Source: Deltaproteobacteria bacterium (GTDB lineage Bacteria; Desulfobacterota; Binatia; Binatales; Binataceae). Taken from it: a DNA stretch of 64,000 nucleotides. Below the pieces are notes generated by a model that was not told the DNA's origin, made no database searches, and worked only from the letters and a program-made list of their open reading frames with translations. The stretch covers positions 34,578 through 98,577 of the forward strand of contig JAJYRQ010000010.1 of assembly GCA_021794015.1 (NCBI GenBank), read 5' to 3'. Numbering within the stretch: position 1 is the first letter of the stretch; every line of letters begins with the position of its first letter. Positions 38,311-46,787 of this stretch are shown piece after piece. Made by a program: the position numbers and the translations under genes.

Positions 38311-39720
38311 GTGCCAGGCAAAGTCAGCGTCAGGCTGGAGCCGTCCCGCGAAGCAGAGGTCGCGCCGTCGCCGGAGCTGCGCCGCCGGAGTATCTGGCCG
38401 GTGCTGCTGGCGCTGCTCGTTGGCGTGGCCGCGCTGAGTCTGCTCTTTGCGCGCCCGCAAAGCCTTGGATTCCTATGGCCGGCCGCAATGCCAGCCGGGC
38501 TTTCGGGCCGAATCACGGCGCTCGCCGCCATTGTTATCTTCGCCGCCACCTATCTGGCCGTGGCGATCGGCCGGCTTCCCGGCTTTTCCGTCGATCGGCC
38601 GGCCGCCGCTTTCATCGGGGCCAGCCTGATGGTCGGCTTTGGCGTGCTAACGCTGCGGGAGGCTTACCAGGCGATCGATTTCGACACCCTGGCACTGCTG
38701 CTGGGCGTGATGATCGTCGTGGGCAGCTTGCGGCTGTCGGGCTTCTTTCGCCTGCTGGCCGGCTGGATCGTCAGGCGCGCTCGCCATCCGTTGATTCTGC
38801 TAAGCGGCCTGGTCTGCCTGTCGGGGTTTCTTTCGGCGCTCCTGGTTAACGACGGAATCTGCCTTGCGCTTACGCCGCTTGTGCTCGAAGTGGCCAGGCG
38901 GGCCAGGCGCAGGCCCGTGCCCTACTTGCTTGGGCTTGCGATGGCCTCGAACGCCGGCAGCGTGGCGACCATCACCGGCAATCCGCAGAACATGATGATC
39001 GGAAGCTGGTCGCAAATCCCCTACGCTGCCTTTGCCGGTGCTCTGGCACCGGTTGCGGCAGTCGGCCTGTTGCTCACGATCGTCTTGTTGGTGCTGGCTT
39101 ATCCTTCCGAGTTCTGTACCAGGGACCTACTTGCTGACGAGCCTGGTCCGGGAAATCCTGACGGGGCCTCTGCAACCAGGTCCGCGGTGATTGCCCTGGG
39201 GATGGTAGTTGCGTTCTTCTTGGGGGTTGCACCCGCGCGTGCGGCGGTTTGCGCCGCGGCCCTGGTTCTGCTCAGTCGAAAAGTGGCGTCGCAGAAAATC
39301 TACCTGGAGGTCGACTGGACGCTCCTCTTGCTGTTCGTGGGTCTTTTCATCGTCGCGGCCGGCCTCGAAAGGTCGGTGCTAACGCCGAAGATAGTGGCGG
39401 CTTTGGCCGGGGTCTACCTGTCAAGCGTGCCCGCCTTGACGGCGGTCACCGCGGCGCTCTCGAACCTGGTCAGCAACGTTCCGGCGGTGCTGGTGCTGAA
39501 ACCTTTTGTGGCGTCCCTGCCCGATCCCCGAAGCGGCTGGCTTACGGTGGCGGCCGCCTCGACGCTAGCCGGCAATTTGACCCTGGTCGGCTCGGTAGCC
39601 AACCTGATTGTCGTGCAGCGGGCGCGCGAGCGCGGCGTGAGCATCGGCTTTTGGGAGTACTTCCGCGTCGGCGCCCCGCTCACCGTGGCGGCGCTGGCCG
39701 CCGCCGTCCTGCTCCTCTAG
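38311..39720 (+). CDS. SLC13/ArsB-like (ion transporter superfamily) anion permease
   Basis: A 469-residue membrane protein of the IT superfamily. Two inverted hairpin regions are recognisable: NAGSVATITGNPQNMMIGSW in the first half, and LSNLVSNVPAVLVLKPF with LVGSVANLIVVQ in the second. These resemble the anion-site motifs of SLC13, ArsB and NhaD relatives. It may carry arsenite, sulfate or dicarboxylates; the sequence does not decide. GTG start, 3 bases after the MFS gene. Confidence 0.8.
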   Translation: MPGKVSVRLEPSREAEVAPSPELRRRSIWPVLLALLVGVAALSLLFARPQSLGFLWPAAMPAGLSGRITALAAIVIFAATYLAVAIGRLPGFSVDRPAAAFIGASLMVGFGVLTLREAYQAIDFDTLALLLGVMIVVGSLRLSGFFRLLAGWIVRRARHPLILLSGLVCLSGFLSALLVNDGICLALTPLVLEVARRARRRPVPYLLGLAMASNAGSVATITGNPQNMMIGSWSQIPYAAFAGALAPVAAVGLLLTIVLLVLAYPSEFCTRDLLADEPGPGNPDGASATRSAVIALGMVVAFFLGVAPARAAVCAAALVLLSRKVASQKIYLEVDWTLLLLFVGLFIVAAGLERSVLTPKIVAALAGVYLSSVPALTAVTAALSNLVSNVPAVLVLKPFVASLPDPRSGWLTVAAASTLAGNLTLVGSVANLIVVQRARERGVSIGFWEYFRVGAPLTVAALAAAVLLL

Positions 39721-39894
39721 CCGGGGGCCTCTGCGCACCCGCCCTCGCCCGCCGGGCTCCCGGCGACGATGCGCATCCTCATCGCCAGCGCCTGGGGAAC
39801 GCTGTGGGTACACAACCGCGCCTGCGGCTCCTGCCGATCAGTCTCGGCCGACTTCCATCTCCAGCTCTTAACACCCACGCCAGGCAAGCGTCTT

Positions 39895-39939
39895 GTCATC
39901 CTGAGCCGTCAGGCGAAGGATCTACGCGAAGCGATTCCC
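39895..39939 (+). repeat. REP-like element, copy A
   Basis: Begins GTCATCCTGAGC and ends GATCTACGCGAAGCGATTCC, with a central GGCGAAG. A closely similar copy lies at 40941-40985 in the same orientation and an inverted one at 41296-41331. Confidence 0.75.
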
Positions 39940-39956
39940 GGCGCAGGCTCTCGCGC

Positions 39957-40004
39957 GGCAACGAATTGATGATGGTAAAGGACCTGAAAGATTTGCGAAA
40001 ATGA
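39957..40004 (+). pseudogene. C-terminal scrap of a restriction-modification protein
   Basis: Fifteen codons reading RGNELM-type sequence (GNELMMVKDLKDLRK) and a stop. The same GNELM.VK ending recurs at 40771-40926, where it is preceded by IALKVIDDR. The stop overlaps the ATG of the MNT gene as ATGA, so the nucleotidyltransferase was probably once translationally coupled to the lost gene. The family assignment is tentative. Confidence 0.4.
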
Positions 40005-40369
40005 GCGCGGGAAACAGGATGGCGGAGCGAATCGAAAGCGATGCGGTCGGGGGTGACGCGAAGCTGGCCGAGATCGTGCGGCGGCTGGCCGACGCCTACC
40101 GTCCGATCGCGATTTACCTGTTCGGCTCGAAAGCGCGCGGCGACGCTGGCCCGGACAGCGACTATGACCTGCTGGTGGTCGTGGACGACAACGCACCGCC
40201 GCAGCGGCGACGCAGCCGGCTCGCGTATGAGACTCTGTGGCGTTTCGGAACGACGGGCGCGGTCGACGCTATAGTATGCACGCGGTCCTATTTCGACGCC
40301 CGCCGCCATCTCAAAGCATCGCTGCCCGGAACCGTCCTCCGCGAGGGGAAACTGCTCTATGCGGCATGA
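40001..40369 (+). CDS. MNT-type minimal nucleotidyltransferase (toxin-antitoxin partner)
   Basis: A 122-residue nucleotidyltransferase. The catalytic signature is IYLFGSKARGD at 38-48 followed by SDYDLLV with acidic residues Asp54 and Asp56. MNT proteins are the antitoxin or modifying enzyme of MNT-HEPN modules, some of which AMP-ylate the HEPN RNase. The gene overlaps the following HEPN gene by 11 bases, the usual two-gene layout with MNT first. It lies inside a decayed defence island. Confidence 0.88.
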   Translation: MSAGNRMAERIESDAVGGDAKLAEIVRRLADAYRPIAIYLFGSKARGDAGPDSDYDLLVVVDDNAPPQRRRSRLAYETLWRFGTTGAVDAIVCTRSYFDARRHLKASLPGTVLREGKLLYAA

Positions 40370-40772
40370 CCCGGCGCGAGTCGCAGACACTGTGGGTTGG
40401 CTCCGGAAAGCCAAAGAAGACCTCGATATCGCGAAGGAATTGTTGAAGCCTGCAAAAACACTTTCCGGCGGCGCGGTGTTCCATTGCCAGCAGGCCGCCG
40501 AGAAGGCGTTGAAAGCGTTCCTCGTATGGTACGATGTGCCCTTCCGCAAGACCCACGACGTGAAAGAGTTGGGCGATGCCTGCGTCAAGATCGAGGCAAC
40601 TCTGAAAGAAATAATTGCCCGCGCGGTTCCGCTCACCGAGTACGCCTGGAAGTTTCGATATCCAGGCGAGCCAGCAGAGCTGACAAAGCGCGAGGCGCGC
40701 GCGGCGTTGGCGGTCGCGCGGGCGCTTTATCACGCAGTCGTCTCACGCCTGCCCGGCGAGGTCAAGCCATGA
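40359..40772 (+). CDS. HEPN-domain protein (toxin partner of MNT)
   Basis: A 137-residue helical HEPN protein. The core FHCQQAAEKALKAFLVW and the segment RKTHDVKELG fit the PF05168-type family. HEPN toxins are RNases with an Arg-X4-6-His motif; here the closest match is RALYH near the C-terminus, with three residues between, so activity is uncertain. Translation is coupled to the MNT gene by an 11-base overlap, and its TGA overlaps the start of a degraded reading frame. Confidence 0.85.
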   Translation: MRHDPARVADTVGWLRKAKEDLDIAKELLKPAKTLSGGAVFHCQQAAEKALKAFLVWYDVPFRKTHDVKELGDACVKIEATLKEIIARAVPLTEYAWKFRYPGEPAELTKREARAALAVARALYHAVVSRLPGEVKP

Positions 40773-40926
40773 ACTCGGAGAGGGCAGTCAGTCTGAACTT
40801 CCGGAACCAACGCGCAACGCGGTGCCATTCAAGGCCAGCGCGCATAGTCGGATCGCGCTCAAAGTGATCGACGACCGCGGCAACGAATTGATGGTGGTGA
40901 AGCTGCTCACGGAGGCACACGGTTGA
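40771..40926 (+). pseudogene. Degraded C-terminus of a restriction-modification-like protein
   Basis: An ATG at 40769 overlapping the HEPN stop opens a short frame (SERAVSLNFRNQRA). After an apparent frameshift near 40810 the reading continues in another frame as FKASAHSRIALKVIDDRG then NELMVVKLLTEAHG and a TGA at 40924. The IALKVIDDRGNELMVVK ending resembles tails of adenine methylase or Res-type proteins as I recall them. No intact gene remains. Confidence 0.4.
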
Positions 40927-40940
40927 AGCCACCTCGCCTT

Positions 40941-40985
40941 GTCATCCTGCGCCGCAAGGTGAAGGACCTACGCGAAGCGATTCCC
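40941..40985 (+). repeat. REP-like element, copy B
   Basis: GTCATCCTGCGCC...AAGGACCTACGCGAAGCGATTCCC. Same orientation as copy A at 39895 and identical over GCGAAGCGATTCCC. It directly follows the second GNELM scrap, so scrap and repeat occur together twice. Confidence 0.75.
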
Positions 40986-40998
40986 GGCGCCGCCCACG

Positions 40999-41289
40999 AT
41001 GGGAAGATATTTCGTCTACATCATGACCAATCGCAGGCACATCCTTTACATCGGCGTGACGAACGACCACGTGAGAAGGGTGCAGGAGCACAAGCTTAAG
41101 CTCGTCCCCGGTTTTACCAGCCGCTATGCCCTCAATCGCCTGGTTTACTTCGAAGAGACGGATGACATCCGAACCGCGATCGCCAGGGAGAAGCAGCTCA
41201 GGGGATGGCTGAGGGCGAAGAAGGTCGCGCTGATAGAGTCGGTCAACCCTCGCTGGCAGGACCTGAGCAGGAGGTGGTTCGCGGGGTAG
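40999..41289 (+). CDS. GIY-YIG nuclease-domain protein (YhbQ/UPF0213-like)
   Basis: A 96-residue single-domain GIY-YIG protein. The signature appears as RYFVYIMTN then ILYIGVTND, with VRRVQEHK and IAREKQLRGW supplying the conserved Arg, His and Glu. Small proteins of this kind are common and often follow REP-like repeats; a few have been suggested to process such elements. Here REP-like copies lie just before it and just after it. Confidence 0.85.
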   Translation: MGRYFVYIMTNRRHILYIGVTNDHVRRVQEHKLKLVPGFTSRYALNRLVYFEETDDIRTAIAREKQLRGWLRAKKVALIESVNPRWQDLSRRWFAG

Positions 41290-41295
41290 GGGAGA

Positions 41296-41331
41296 CGCTT
41301 CGCGTAGATGCTTCGCTGCGCTCAGCATGAC
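41296..41331 (-). repeat. REP-like element, inverted copy C
   Basis: The complement reads GTCATGCTGAGCGCAGCGAAG followed by CATCTACGCGAAGCG, matching copies A and B but in the opposite orientation. It begins 7 bases after the GIY-YIG stop, so the nuclease gene is bracketed by an inverted pair. Confidence 0.75.
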
Positions 41332-41354
41332 AGGGAGGGGGCGCTCGGCAATCG

Positions 41355-41507
41355 GATGAGCTTGGCGACGATGTGATCGCGCGGATCCATCCCAACAGCG
41401 GAGAGATCGAAAACCTCGAAGTTCTGTTTTGCTCGACCCGGCTGCTGCGCGATGATCTGTTCGAGCTCCCGGTAACCGCCGACCTGCGCCGCGTGAGCGA
41501 AAGCTGA
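41355..41507 (+). pseudogene. 5'-truncated fragment, DUF2283-like
   Basis: An open stretch without a start codon: DELGDDVIARIHPNSGEIEN then LEVLFCSTRLLRDDLFELPV and a stop at 41505. The beta-hairpin pattern and length resemble the C-terminal part of DUF2283 proteins, which are common in toxin-antitoxin-like loci. The N-terminal part is missing, replaced by the inverted REP-like copy. Confidence 0.35.
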
Positions 41508-41527
41508 GCGCCTTAGCCTGACCGCCG

Positions 41528-41668
41528 ATGCCGAGCCGCAAAGTTCCGGAGCCGATTCTCAACTCGCCGTTCGAGGAGCCGCCGCGGCGCTGGAATATCG
41601 AGGAGGGCGCCCAACCGGAGAAGCGAAACGGGTGGTGGCCAGACCGACCGAGATCACGTCGGCTTTGA
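41528..41668 (+). pseudogene. N-terminal fragment of a type III-like Res/helicase
   Basis: Forty-six codons opening MPSRKVPEPILNSPFEEPPR and continuing RWNIEEGAQPEKRNG before a stop. The ILNSPFEEP...W motif followed by a charged stretch is, as I recall it, the hallmark N-terminus of a family of DEAD/DEAH restriction-helicase proteins of roughly 900-1000 residues. The rest of the gene is absent, so this is a relic. Confidence 0.45.
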
Positions 41669-41850
41669 GCGGCAGCTAGCCGGCGGGCATCCGACTTGCC
41701 GAACGCGGCTCGGATATGCCGGGCGGGGATGGCCGCCAGGTCGCTCAGGAGCGGCGCCGTGATTCAAAGAGACTCCGCAGCGGCGCGTGCACTCGAGCGG
41801 CTGCGCGGCGGCCAGTAAAGACCCGCGGGGGAAGGCGGGGGGATTACGGC

Positions 41851-41937
41851 TGGTGCGCGGGGCGGGACTTGAACCCGCACGGTATTTCTACCACGAGCCC
41901 CTCAAACTCGCGTGTCTGCCTGTTCCACCACCCGCGC
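41851..41937 (-). tRNA. tRNA-Leu (anticodon GAG)
   Basis: An 87-base tRNA with encoded CCA. The acceptor GCGCGGG pairs with CCCGCGC, the T-arm is GCGGG-TTCAAGT-CCCGC, and the anticodon stem CGAGT/GCTCG encloses the loop TTGAGGG, giving anticodon GAG. A long variable arm (TGGTAGAAATACC) identifies it as class II leucine. It lies between the decayed island and secG, and might be a boundary of the island, though I found no displaced copy of its 3' end. Confidence 0.93.
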
Positions 41938-41999
41938 ATCCGCAAATCGGGCAGAAAAACTTTACGAAACCCGGGCGTGATTTGCCACCGGCGCGCCGG

Positions 42000-42356
42000 C
42001 TAGCGCGGCGGCTTGGCCGGCGCATTCGCCGGCGCCTGGGAGGCCGGCTGAGCCTTGGGAGCGGCCGGCGCCGGCACCGCCGCAGCCGGAGCGGGCGCAA
42101 CCGCACCCTCCAGGATGCTGCCGGTAGCGTGCCGGCTCGACGCATAGGCCAGGAAAAGCGAGGTCAGGAAAAAGGCAACCGCCAGGCCGCCGGTCACCTT
42201 GGTAAGAAAATTGCCCGCCCCGCTGGCGCCAAACACGGTCTGACTCGAGCCGCCAAAGACCGCCCCGATGTCGGCGCCCCGCCCATGCTGCAAAAGCACC
42301 ACGATGCAAAGCGCCACGCAGACCAAAACGTGAACCGCAACTACCGCGCTAATCAT
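42000..42356 (-). CDS. secG: Preprotein translocase subunit SecG
   Basis: A 118-residue SecG with two transmembrane helices (about 3-22 and 53-72) flanking the conserved LLQHGRGADIGAVFGGSSQT loop. The C-terminal 40 residues are an Ala/Pro-rich tail, longer than in E. coli. SecG assists SecYE in protein export. The ATG overlaps the tpiA stop by one base, the widespread tpiA-secG arrangement. Confidence 0.95.
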   Translation of the reverse strand: MISAVVAVHVLVCVALCIVVLLQHGRGADIGAVFGGSSQTVFGASGAGNFLTKVTGGLAVAFFLTSLFLAYASSRHATGSILEGAVAPAPAAAVPAPAAPKAQPASQAPANAPAKPPR

Positions 42357-43132
42357 CAGAGATTGTCACCCGCCCGGGCGATGCGAACGAACGACTCGGC
42401 CTCCAGGCTGGCGCCGCCCACCAGGACGCCGTCAACGTCGCGCTGCGCCATCAGCGCCTCTATGTTACCCGGATTGACGCTGCCGCCATAGATGATCCGG
42501 ACCGCGGCGGCCGTCTCGGCTCCGAAACGGTCGCGCAGCGAGGCGCGGATCGCCCCGTGGGCCTGCTGCGCCTGCCCGGGGGTGGCGTTGCGGCCGGTGC
42601 CGATTGCCCAGACCGGCTCGTAGGCAATCACGACGCGCGCCGCGGGGCCGGCCTCCAGCCGGGAGAAGCCGTAATGGAGCTGGCGCAGGATGACCTCGAC
42701 GGCGCGTCCGGCGTCGTGCTCCTCGCGCGTCTCGCCCACGCACAGGATCGGTACCAGCCTGTGCGCGATCGCGGCTTCGACCTTGCGGCTGATGAAATCC
42801 TCGGACTCGCCCAGGATATGGCGCCGCTCCGAGTGCCCGAGGATAACATGGGTTACGCCGACCGCCGCCAGCATCGGGGCCGACACCTCGCCGGTAAACG
42901 CGCCGCGCTCGGCGTAATGCATGTTCTGAGCAGCCAGCGCGATGCGGCTTTGGGCGATCGCTTCGGCCACCGCCGCAAGCGCGACGAACGCCGGCGCGAT
43001 TATCACTTCCCGGTCGCCGGCCGAGTTGCCGGCGTCCGCGTCGAGACGGCGGCGAATTTCGCCGGCCAGGGTGCGCGCCTCGTCCGGCACCAGGTTCATT
43101 TTCCAGTTGGCGGCGAAAACTCTGCGGCGCAT
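42356..43132 (-). CDS. tpiA: Triosephosphate isomerase
   Basis: A 258-residue TIM barrel. It shows NWKMN with the active-site Lys, GHSERRH with the catalytic His and AYEPVWAIGTG with the catalytic Glu. The phosphate loop IIYGGSVNPGN is intact. It interconverts dihydroxyacetone phosphate and glyceraldehyde 3-phosphate, as third gene of a gap-pgk-tpiA-secG operon. Confidence 0.97.
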   Translation of the reverse strand: MRRRVFAANWKMNLVPDEARTLAGEIRRRLDADAGNSAGDREVIIAPAFVALAAVAEAIAQSRIALAAQNMHYAERGAFTGEVSAPMLAAVGVTHVILGHSERRHILGESEDFISRKVEAAIAHRLVPILCVGETREEHDAGRAVEVILRQLHYGFSRLEAGPAARVVIAYEPVWAIGTGRNATPGQAQQAHGAIRASLRDRFGAETAAAVRIIYGGSVNPGNIEALMAQRDVDGVLVGGASLEAESFVRIARAGDNL

Positions 43133-43177
43133 CGTTTAATCGGCAAAACGCGCGGCCTGACCCAGGCTCTGACGGCG

Positions 43178-44353
43178 CTACAGTTCGAGCGCGCTTAAGC
43201 CCGGCAGTTCGCGCCCTTCGAGGTACTCAAGCGTGGCGCCGCCGCCGGTCGAGATGTGGCTAAAGCCGTTCGCCCAAGGCTGGGAATCGAAGACTGCCGC
43301 GGTGTCGCCGCCGCCGATAACGCTTAGCACATCTTTGCGGCCGGCCAGCCACGCGCCCACCTTGAGGCTACCCTCGGCGAACGCCGGCAGCTCGCAGTAG
43401 CCGAGCGGCCCGTTCCAGACAACCGTCCGGGCGCCGGAAAGCCGCGCGATGAAGCGCTCGGCGGTCAGCGGCCCGATGTCCAGCGCCATCATGTCGGGCG
43501 CAATCGCTGCAACCACGCGGGCCGCCGCGCCGGCTTCAGGGGCCGCGGCAACAACGAAATCTTCAGGCAGGACCAGCTCGACTCCGGCCCGGCCAAGCTG
43601 GCCGACGATCTGGCGCGCGCTATCCAGCGCGCGCTCCTCGACCTTGGAACGGCCCACTTCCACGCCTTGCGCCTTGAGCAGGGTCTGGGCCATCGCACCG
43701 CCCACCAAAACGGCGTCGACCCTGCCGATAAGGTTCTTGAACACGCCGACCTTGTCCGAAACCTTGGCGCCCCCAACGATGAGGACGAACGGGCGCGCCG
43801 GATGCTCGGTTACCGCGCGCAGCATCTCGACTTCGCGCATGAGCAGCAACCCGGCCGCGCGGGCAGGGAACAGGCGCGGCGCGGCGCTGATCGAAGCGTG
43901 GGCGCGGTGGGCGGCGCCAAAGGCGTCATTGACGTACACCTGCTTGCCCGCGGCCAGCTCGGCGGCGAAGCCGGGATCGTTTGCTTCTTCCTCGCGATGG
44001 AAGCGCAGGTTCTCCAGCATCAGGGCGCGCCCGAACGGCAAGCCCTCGGCCATCCGGAGCGCGGCCTCGCCCACGCAGTCCGCCGCCAGCGCCACTTCGA
44101 AGCCGAGCCGTTGGCCGAGAAAGGCTGCCACCGGTGCCAGGCTTAGCTGCGGGTCGGGTTCCCGCGGTCGTCCGAGGTGAGAGCAAAGCACCACCGCAGC
44201 TTCGCGGGCAATCAGATACTCGATGGTCGGCAGACTGGCGGTTATCCGGCGCGGGTCGGCTACTTTGCCCTGGGCCAGCGGCACGTTGAAGTCGCAGCGC
44301 AGGAGCACCCGCTTGCGCCTAACGTCAACCCTGCTAAGCGGCAGCACCGCCAC
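43178..44353 (-). CDS. pgk: Phosphoglycerate kinase
   Basis: A 391-residue PGK. The N-domain substrate motif is LLRCDFNVPL, the LCSHLGRP loop follows, and the C-domain has VIGGGDTAAVF for nucleotide binding. It transfers phosphate from 1,3-bisphosphoglycerate to ADP. The start is a GTG preceded by GGAGAAG. It lies 36 bases downstream of gap. Confidence 0.97.
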   Translation of the reverse strand: MAVLPLSRVDVRRKRVLLRCDFNVPLAQGKVADPRRITASLPTIEYLIAREAAVVLCSHLGRPREPDPQLSLAPVAAFLGQRLGFEVALAADCVGEAALRMAEGLPFGRALMLENLRFHREEEANDPGFAAELAAGKQVYVNDAFGAAHRAHASISAAPRLFPARAAGLLLMREVEMLRAVTEHPARPFVLIVGGAKVSDKVGVFKNLIGRVDAVLVGGAMAQTLLKAQGVEVGRSKVEERALDSARQIVGQLGRAGVELVLPEDFVVAAAPEAGAAARVVAAIAPDMMALDIGPLTAERFIARLSGARTVVWNGPLGYCELPAFAEGSLKVGAWLAGRKDVLSVIGGGDTAAVFDSQPWANGFSHISTGGGATLEYLEGRELPGLSALEL

Positions 44354-44389
44354 GATGGCTTCTCCGTTGCCGGCCGCGCCTAAGCGTCC

Positions 44390-45394
44390 TTAGGAGCGCG
44401 CCGCCACGTAGGCGGTCAGGTCGGCCAGCCGGCAGGCATAACCCCACTCGTTGTCGTACCAGGCGAAGACTTTGACCAGGCGCTCGCCGATCACCTTGGT
44501 AAGCGGCGCATCGAAGATCGAAGAGTGAGAATCGCCGTTGAAGTCGGCCGACACCAGCGGCTCCTCGCAGTAGCGCAGGATGCCCTTGAGCGGCCCCTGG
44601 GCGGCCCGCTTCATCGCGCCGTTGACCTGGGTGGCGTCGGCCGTCTTTCCCACCAGCGCCGTCAGATCGATAAGCGAGACGTTGGCAACCGGCACGCGCA
44701 CGGACAGGCCGTCGAGCTTGCCCTCAAGCTGCGGCAGCACGAGGCCGATTGCCCGCGCCGCGCCGGTGGAAGTGGGCACCATCGAGAGGCCTGCGGCGCG
44801 CGCGCGCCGCAGGTCCTTGTGCGGCGCGTCCACCAGACGCTGGTCGCCGGTGTAGGCATGGACGGTGGTCATCAGGCCGTGGACGATGCCGAAGCTTTCG
44901 TCCAGCACCTTGGCCACCGGGGCCAGGCAGTTGGTGGTGCACGACGCGTTGGAAATCACCTGCTGGCGTGCCGGGTCGTAGCGTTCCTCGTTGACCCCGA
45001 TGCAAATGGTGATGTCGGCACCGGCTGCCGGCGCACTCACCACCACTTTGCGCGCGCCCGCCTTGAGATGTCCCAGCACCTTGTCGCGGGCAGTGAATCT
45101 GCCCGTTGCTTCGATTACCAGCTCGACGCCCAGCTCTTGCCAGGGCAGCTCGCTCGGCGTGGCAAACTGCAGAACCTGGATCGCGCGCTGGCCTGCGAAC
45201 AGACGGTCCCCCTCGGCACGCACTTCGAAAGGCGCCGGCCCATGGACCGAATCGTAGCGCAACAGATGTGCCAGAGCCGGCGCCTCGGCGATATCGTTGA
45301 TCGCGACGATCTCCAGTTCCTTGCGCGCGGCCAGTACCCGCAGGAGCATCCGGCCGATCCGGCCCAAGCCGTTTATGGCGATCCGTTTAATCAT
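44390..45394 (-). CDS. gap: Glyceraldehyde-3-phosphate dehydrogenase, type I
   Basis: A 334-residue GAPDH. The N-terminal Rossmann motif is INGLGRIGRMLLR, and the catalytic cysteine lies in SNASCTTNCLAP. HAYTGDQRLVDAPHKDLRRA and WYDNEWGYACRL are further signatures. It starts the gap-pgk-tpiA-secG operon and has GGGAG ahead of its ATG at 45394. Confidence 0.97.
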   Translation of the reverse strand: MIKRIAINGLGRIGRMLLRVLAARKELEIVAINDIAEAPALAHLLRYDSVHGPAPFEVRAEGDRLFAGQRAIQVLQFATPSELPWQELGVELVIEATGRFTARDKVLGHLKAGARKVVVSAPAAGADITICIGVNEERYDPARQQVISNASCTTNCLAPVAKVLDESFGIVHGLMTTVHAYTGDQRLVDAPHKDLRRARAAGLSMVPTSTGAARAIGLVLPQLEGKLDGLSVRVPVANVSLIDLTALVGKTADATQVNGAMKRAAQGPLKGILRYCEEPLVSADFNGDSHSSIFDAPLTKVIGERLVKVFAWYDNEWGYACRLADLTAYVAARS

Positions 45395-46078
45395 CGCCGC
45401 TCCCCGTTAGCTGTCTTGAGAGTCGGTCCCCGCTGCTCGTCCCCCGAGCGCCTTAGCCCGTCTATTACTAGCATACTTCAGGCGTGAGCCAAGGCCAGTT
45501 TAGGCGCGATACTCGTTGGACTGGCTGCGTGGCGAACGGCCGCAACTGCTTCGACAAACGCCCGGGCGGCCCTGCGGCGGCCGAGTAACAGCCTAGGCAC
45601 AAGCAGAGGCCGGGGCATCGCCGCCGCGGGCATCAGCTCGCCGTTGCTGCGCATTGCCGGCCGGCGCGTAGCGTAGGCAGCAACCGGCCGCTAGTATGAT
45701 AGATATGTGGGCGGTTCTTATCCTTTGGCAGGAGAGGGCCTTCCGGCGCTTGCGGCGAGCCGGCGTCTGGACGCGGCTTAGCAGCGGTAGAGCGGCGACC
45801 CTAGCTGCTAAACGGAATCTTGCCCCCAAGGCTGCACCGGCCTGCCGCTCCACCAACTCTGATTCTTCTACCCAACCGTCAACCTACAAGGCTGACCTCG
45901 GTGCCGGCCGGCACGCAGCGCCAAGCGGCTCTGCTCCCTGGCGCCAACGCTTTTGGGCGAAAACGCCGCAGTCTTCGTCGCGCGCGAAGCGACAACCGAC
46001 CGGCACGCAACGGGTTCTGGGCGGACAGCTAACCAGGCGAGAGCGGCAGGCGTGAGCGAACTAGTTGGCGGCGCAACG
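45395..46078. other. 684-base intergenic region between gap and tolQ
   Basis: The genes are divergent, so promoters for both glycolysis and Tol operons should lie here. A TATGAT at 45695-45700 could be a -10 box for the plus strand but has no good -35 partner. An open frame at 45696-46055 reads as Ser/Arg/Ala-rich sequence without family features and is not called. A tRNA-like stretch near 45770-45840 does not fold as a tRNA. Confidence 0.45.
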
Positions 46079-46768
46079 ATGCCCGGCGTCGTGCAATTGG
46101 TGCTTGGCACGGGTCCGGTAGTTCAGGCGGTGCTATGGCTGCTGCTCGCCTTTTCGGTGGGAAGCTGGGGAATCATCCTTTACAAGCTGGTTCAGATATC
46201 GCGAGCGCGGCGCGAATCGGAGAGTTTCATCACACTTTTCTGGGAGTCCAAAAACCTTGCCACGATTCACACCGCCAGCCTCGGTCTCAAGCAAAGCCCG
46301 GTAGCCCAGGTTTTCCGCGCCGGCTACCAGGAGCTGCTGCAGCTTACCCGCGCCAAGCGGCAAGCTGCGGTGGGGGCCGAAGGCGGCTTTTCCACCGATC
46401 TTGGAGGCGTGGACAACGTAACGCGCGCGATGCGGCGGCAGGCCAACGTCGAGCTGACCCGGCTCGAGGCAGGGATCACCTTTCTGGCGACCACCGGGTC
46501 TACCTGTCCTTTTATCGGGCTGTTCGGCACGGTGTGGGGCATCATGACCGCCTTCCTTGGCCTCTCGGCCACGCACTCGTCGAACATCCAGGCGGTGGCG
46601 CCGGGGATCGCCGAGGCCCTGATAACCACCGCGGTCGGCCTGGTGGCCGCAATTCCGGCGCAGATGTTCTACAACTACCTGATCGCGCGAGTCCACGTGC
46701 TGGCTACCGAAATGGACAACTTTACCGCCGAGTTTTTGAACATCGCCGAGCGCCATTTCCTTTCCTGA
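46079..46768 (+). CDS. tolQ: TolQ, proton-channel component of Tol-Pal
   Basis: A 229-residue MotA/TolQ/ExbB protein with three membrane segments (near 15-35, 140-165 and 180-205). Family motifs include FLATTGSTCPFIGLFGTVWG and IAEALITTAVGLVAAIPAQM. With TolR it forms the inner-membrane motor powered by proton flow. ATG 46079 gives the usual length; a GTG at 46052 is in frame and also possible. The tolR start lies 19 bases downstream. Confidence 0.94.
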   Translation: MPGVVQLVLGTGPVVQAVLWLLLAFSVGSWGIILYKLVQISRARRESESFITLFWESKNLATIHTASLGLKQSPVAQVFRAGYQELLQLTRAKRQAAVGAEGGFSTDLGGVDNVTRAMRRQANVELTRLEAGITFLATTGSTCPFIGLFGTVWGIMTAFLGLSATHSSNIQAVAPGIAEALITTAVGLVAAIPAQMFYNYLIARVHVLATEMDNFTAEFLNIAERHFLS

Positions 46769-46787
46769 AGCGGCGGCGGTTCAGCCT

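Noticed and set aside
41851..41937. tRNA-Leu as an integration site for the decayed island
   Set aside because: No displaced duplicate of its 3' end was found within the island, and the island genes look R-M derived without an integrase.
45761..45850. tRNA-like stretch with a D-arm-like AGCGGTAGAGCGG
   Set aside because: No matching acceptor, anticodon stem or T-arm could be folded around it.
45696..46055. 119-codon open frame between gap and tolQ
   Set aside because: Ser/Arg/Ala-rich, no ribosome site and no family pattern; treated as non-coding.
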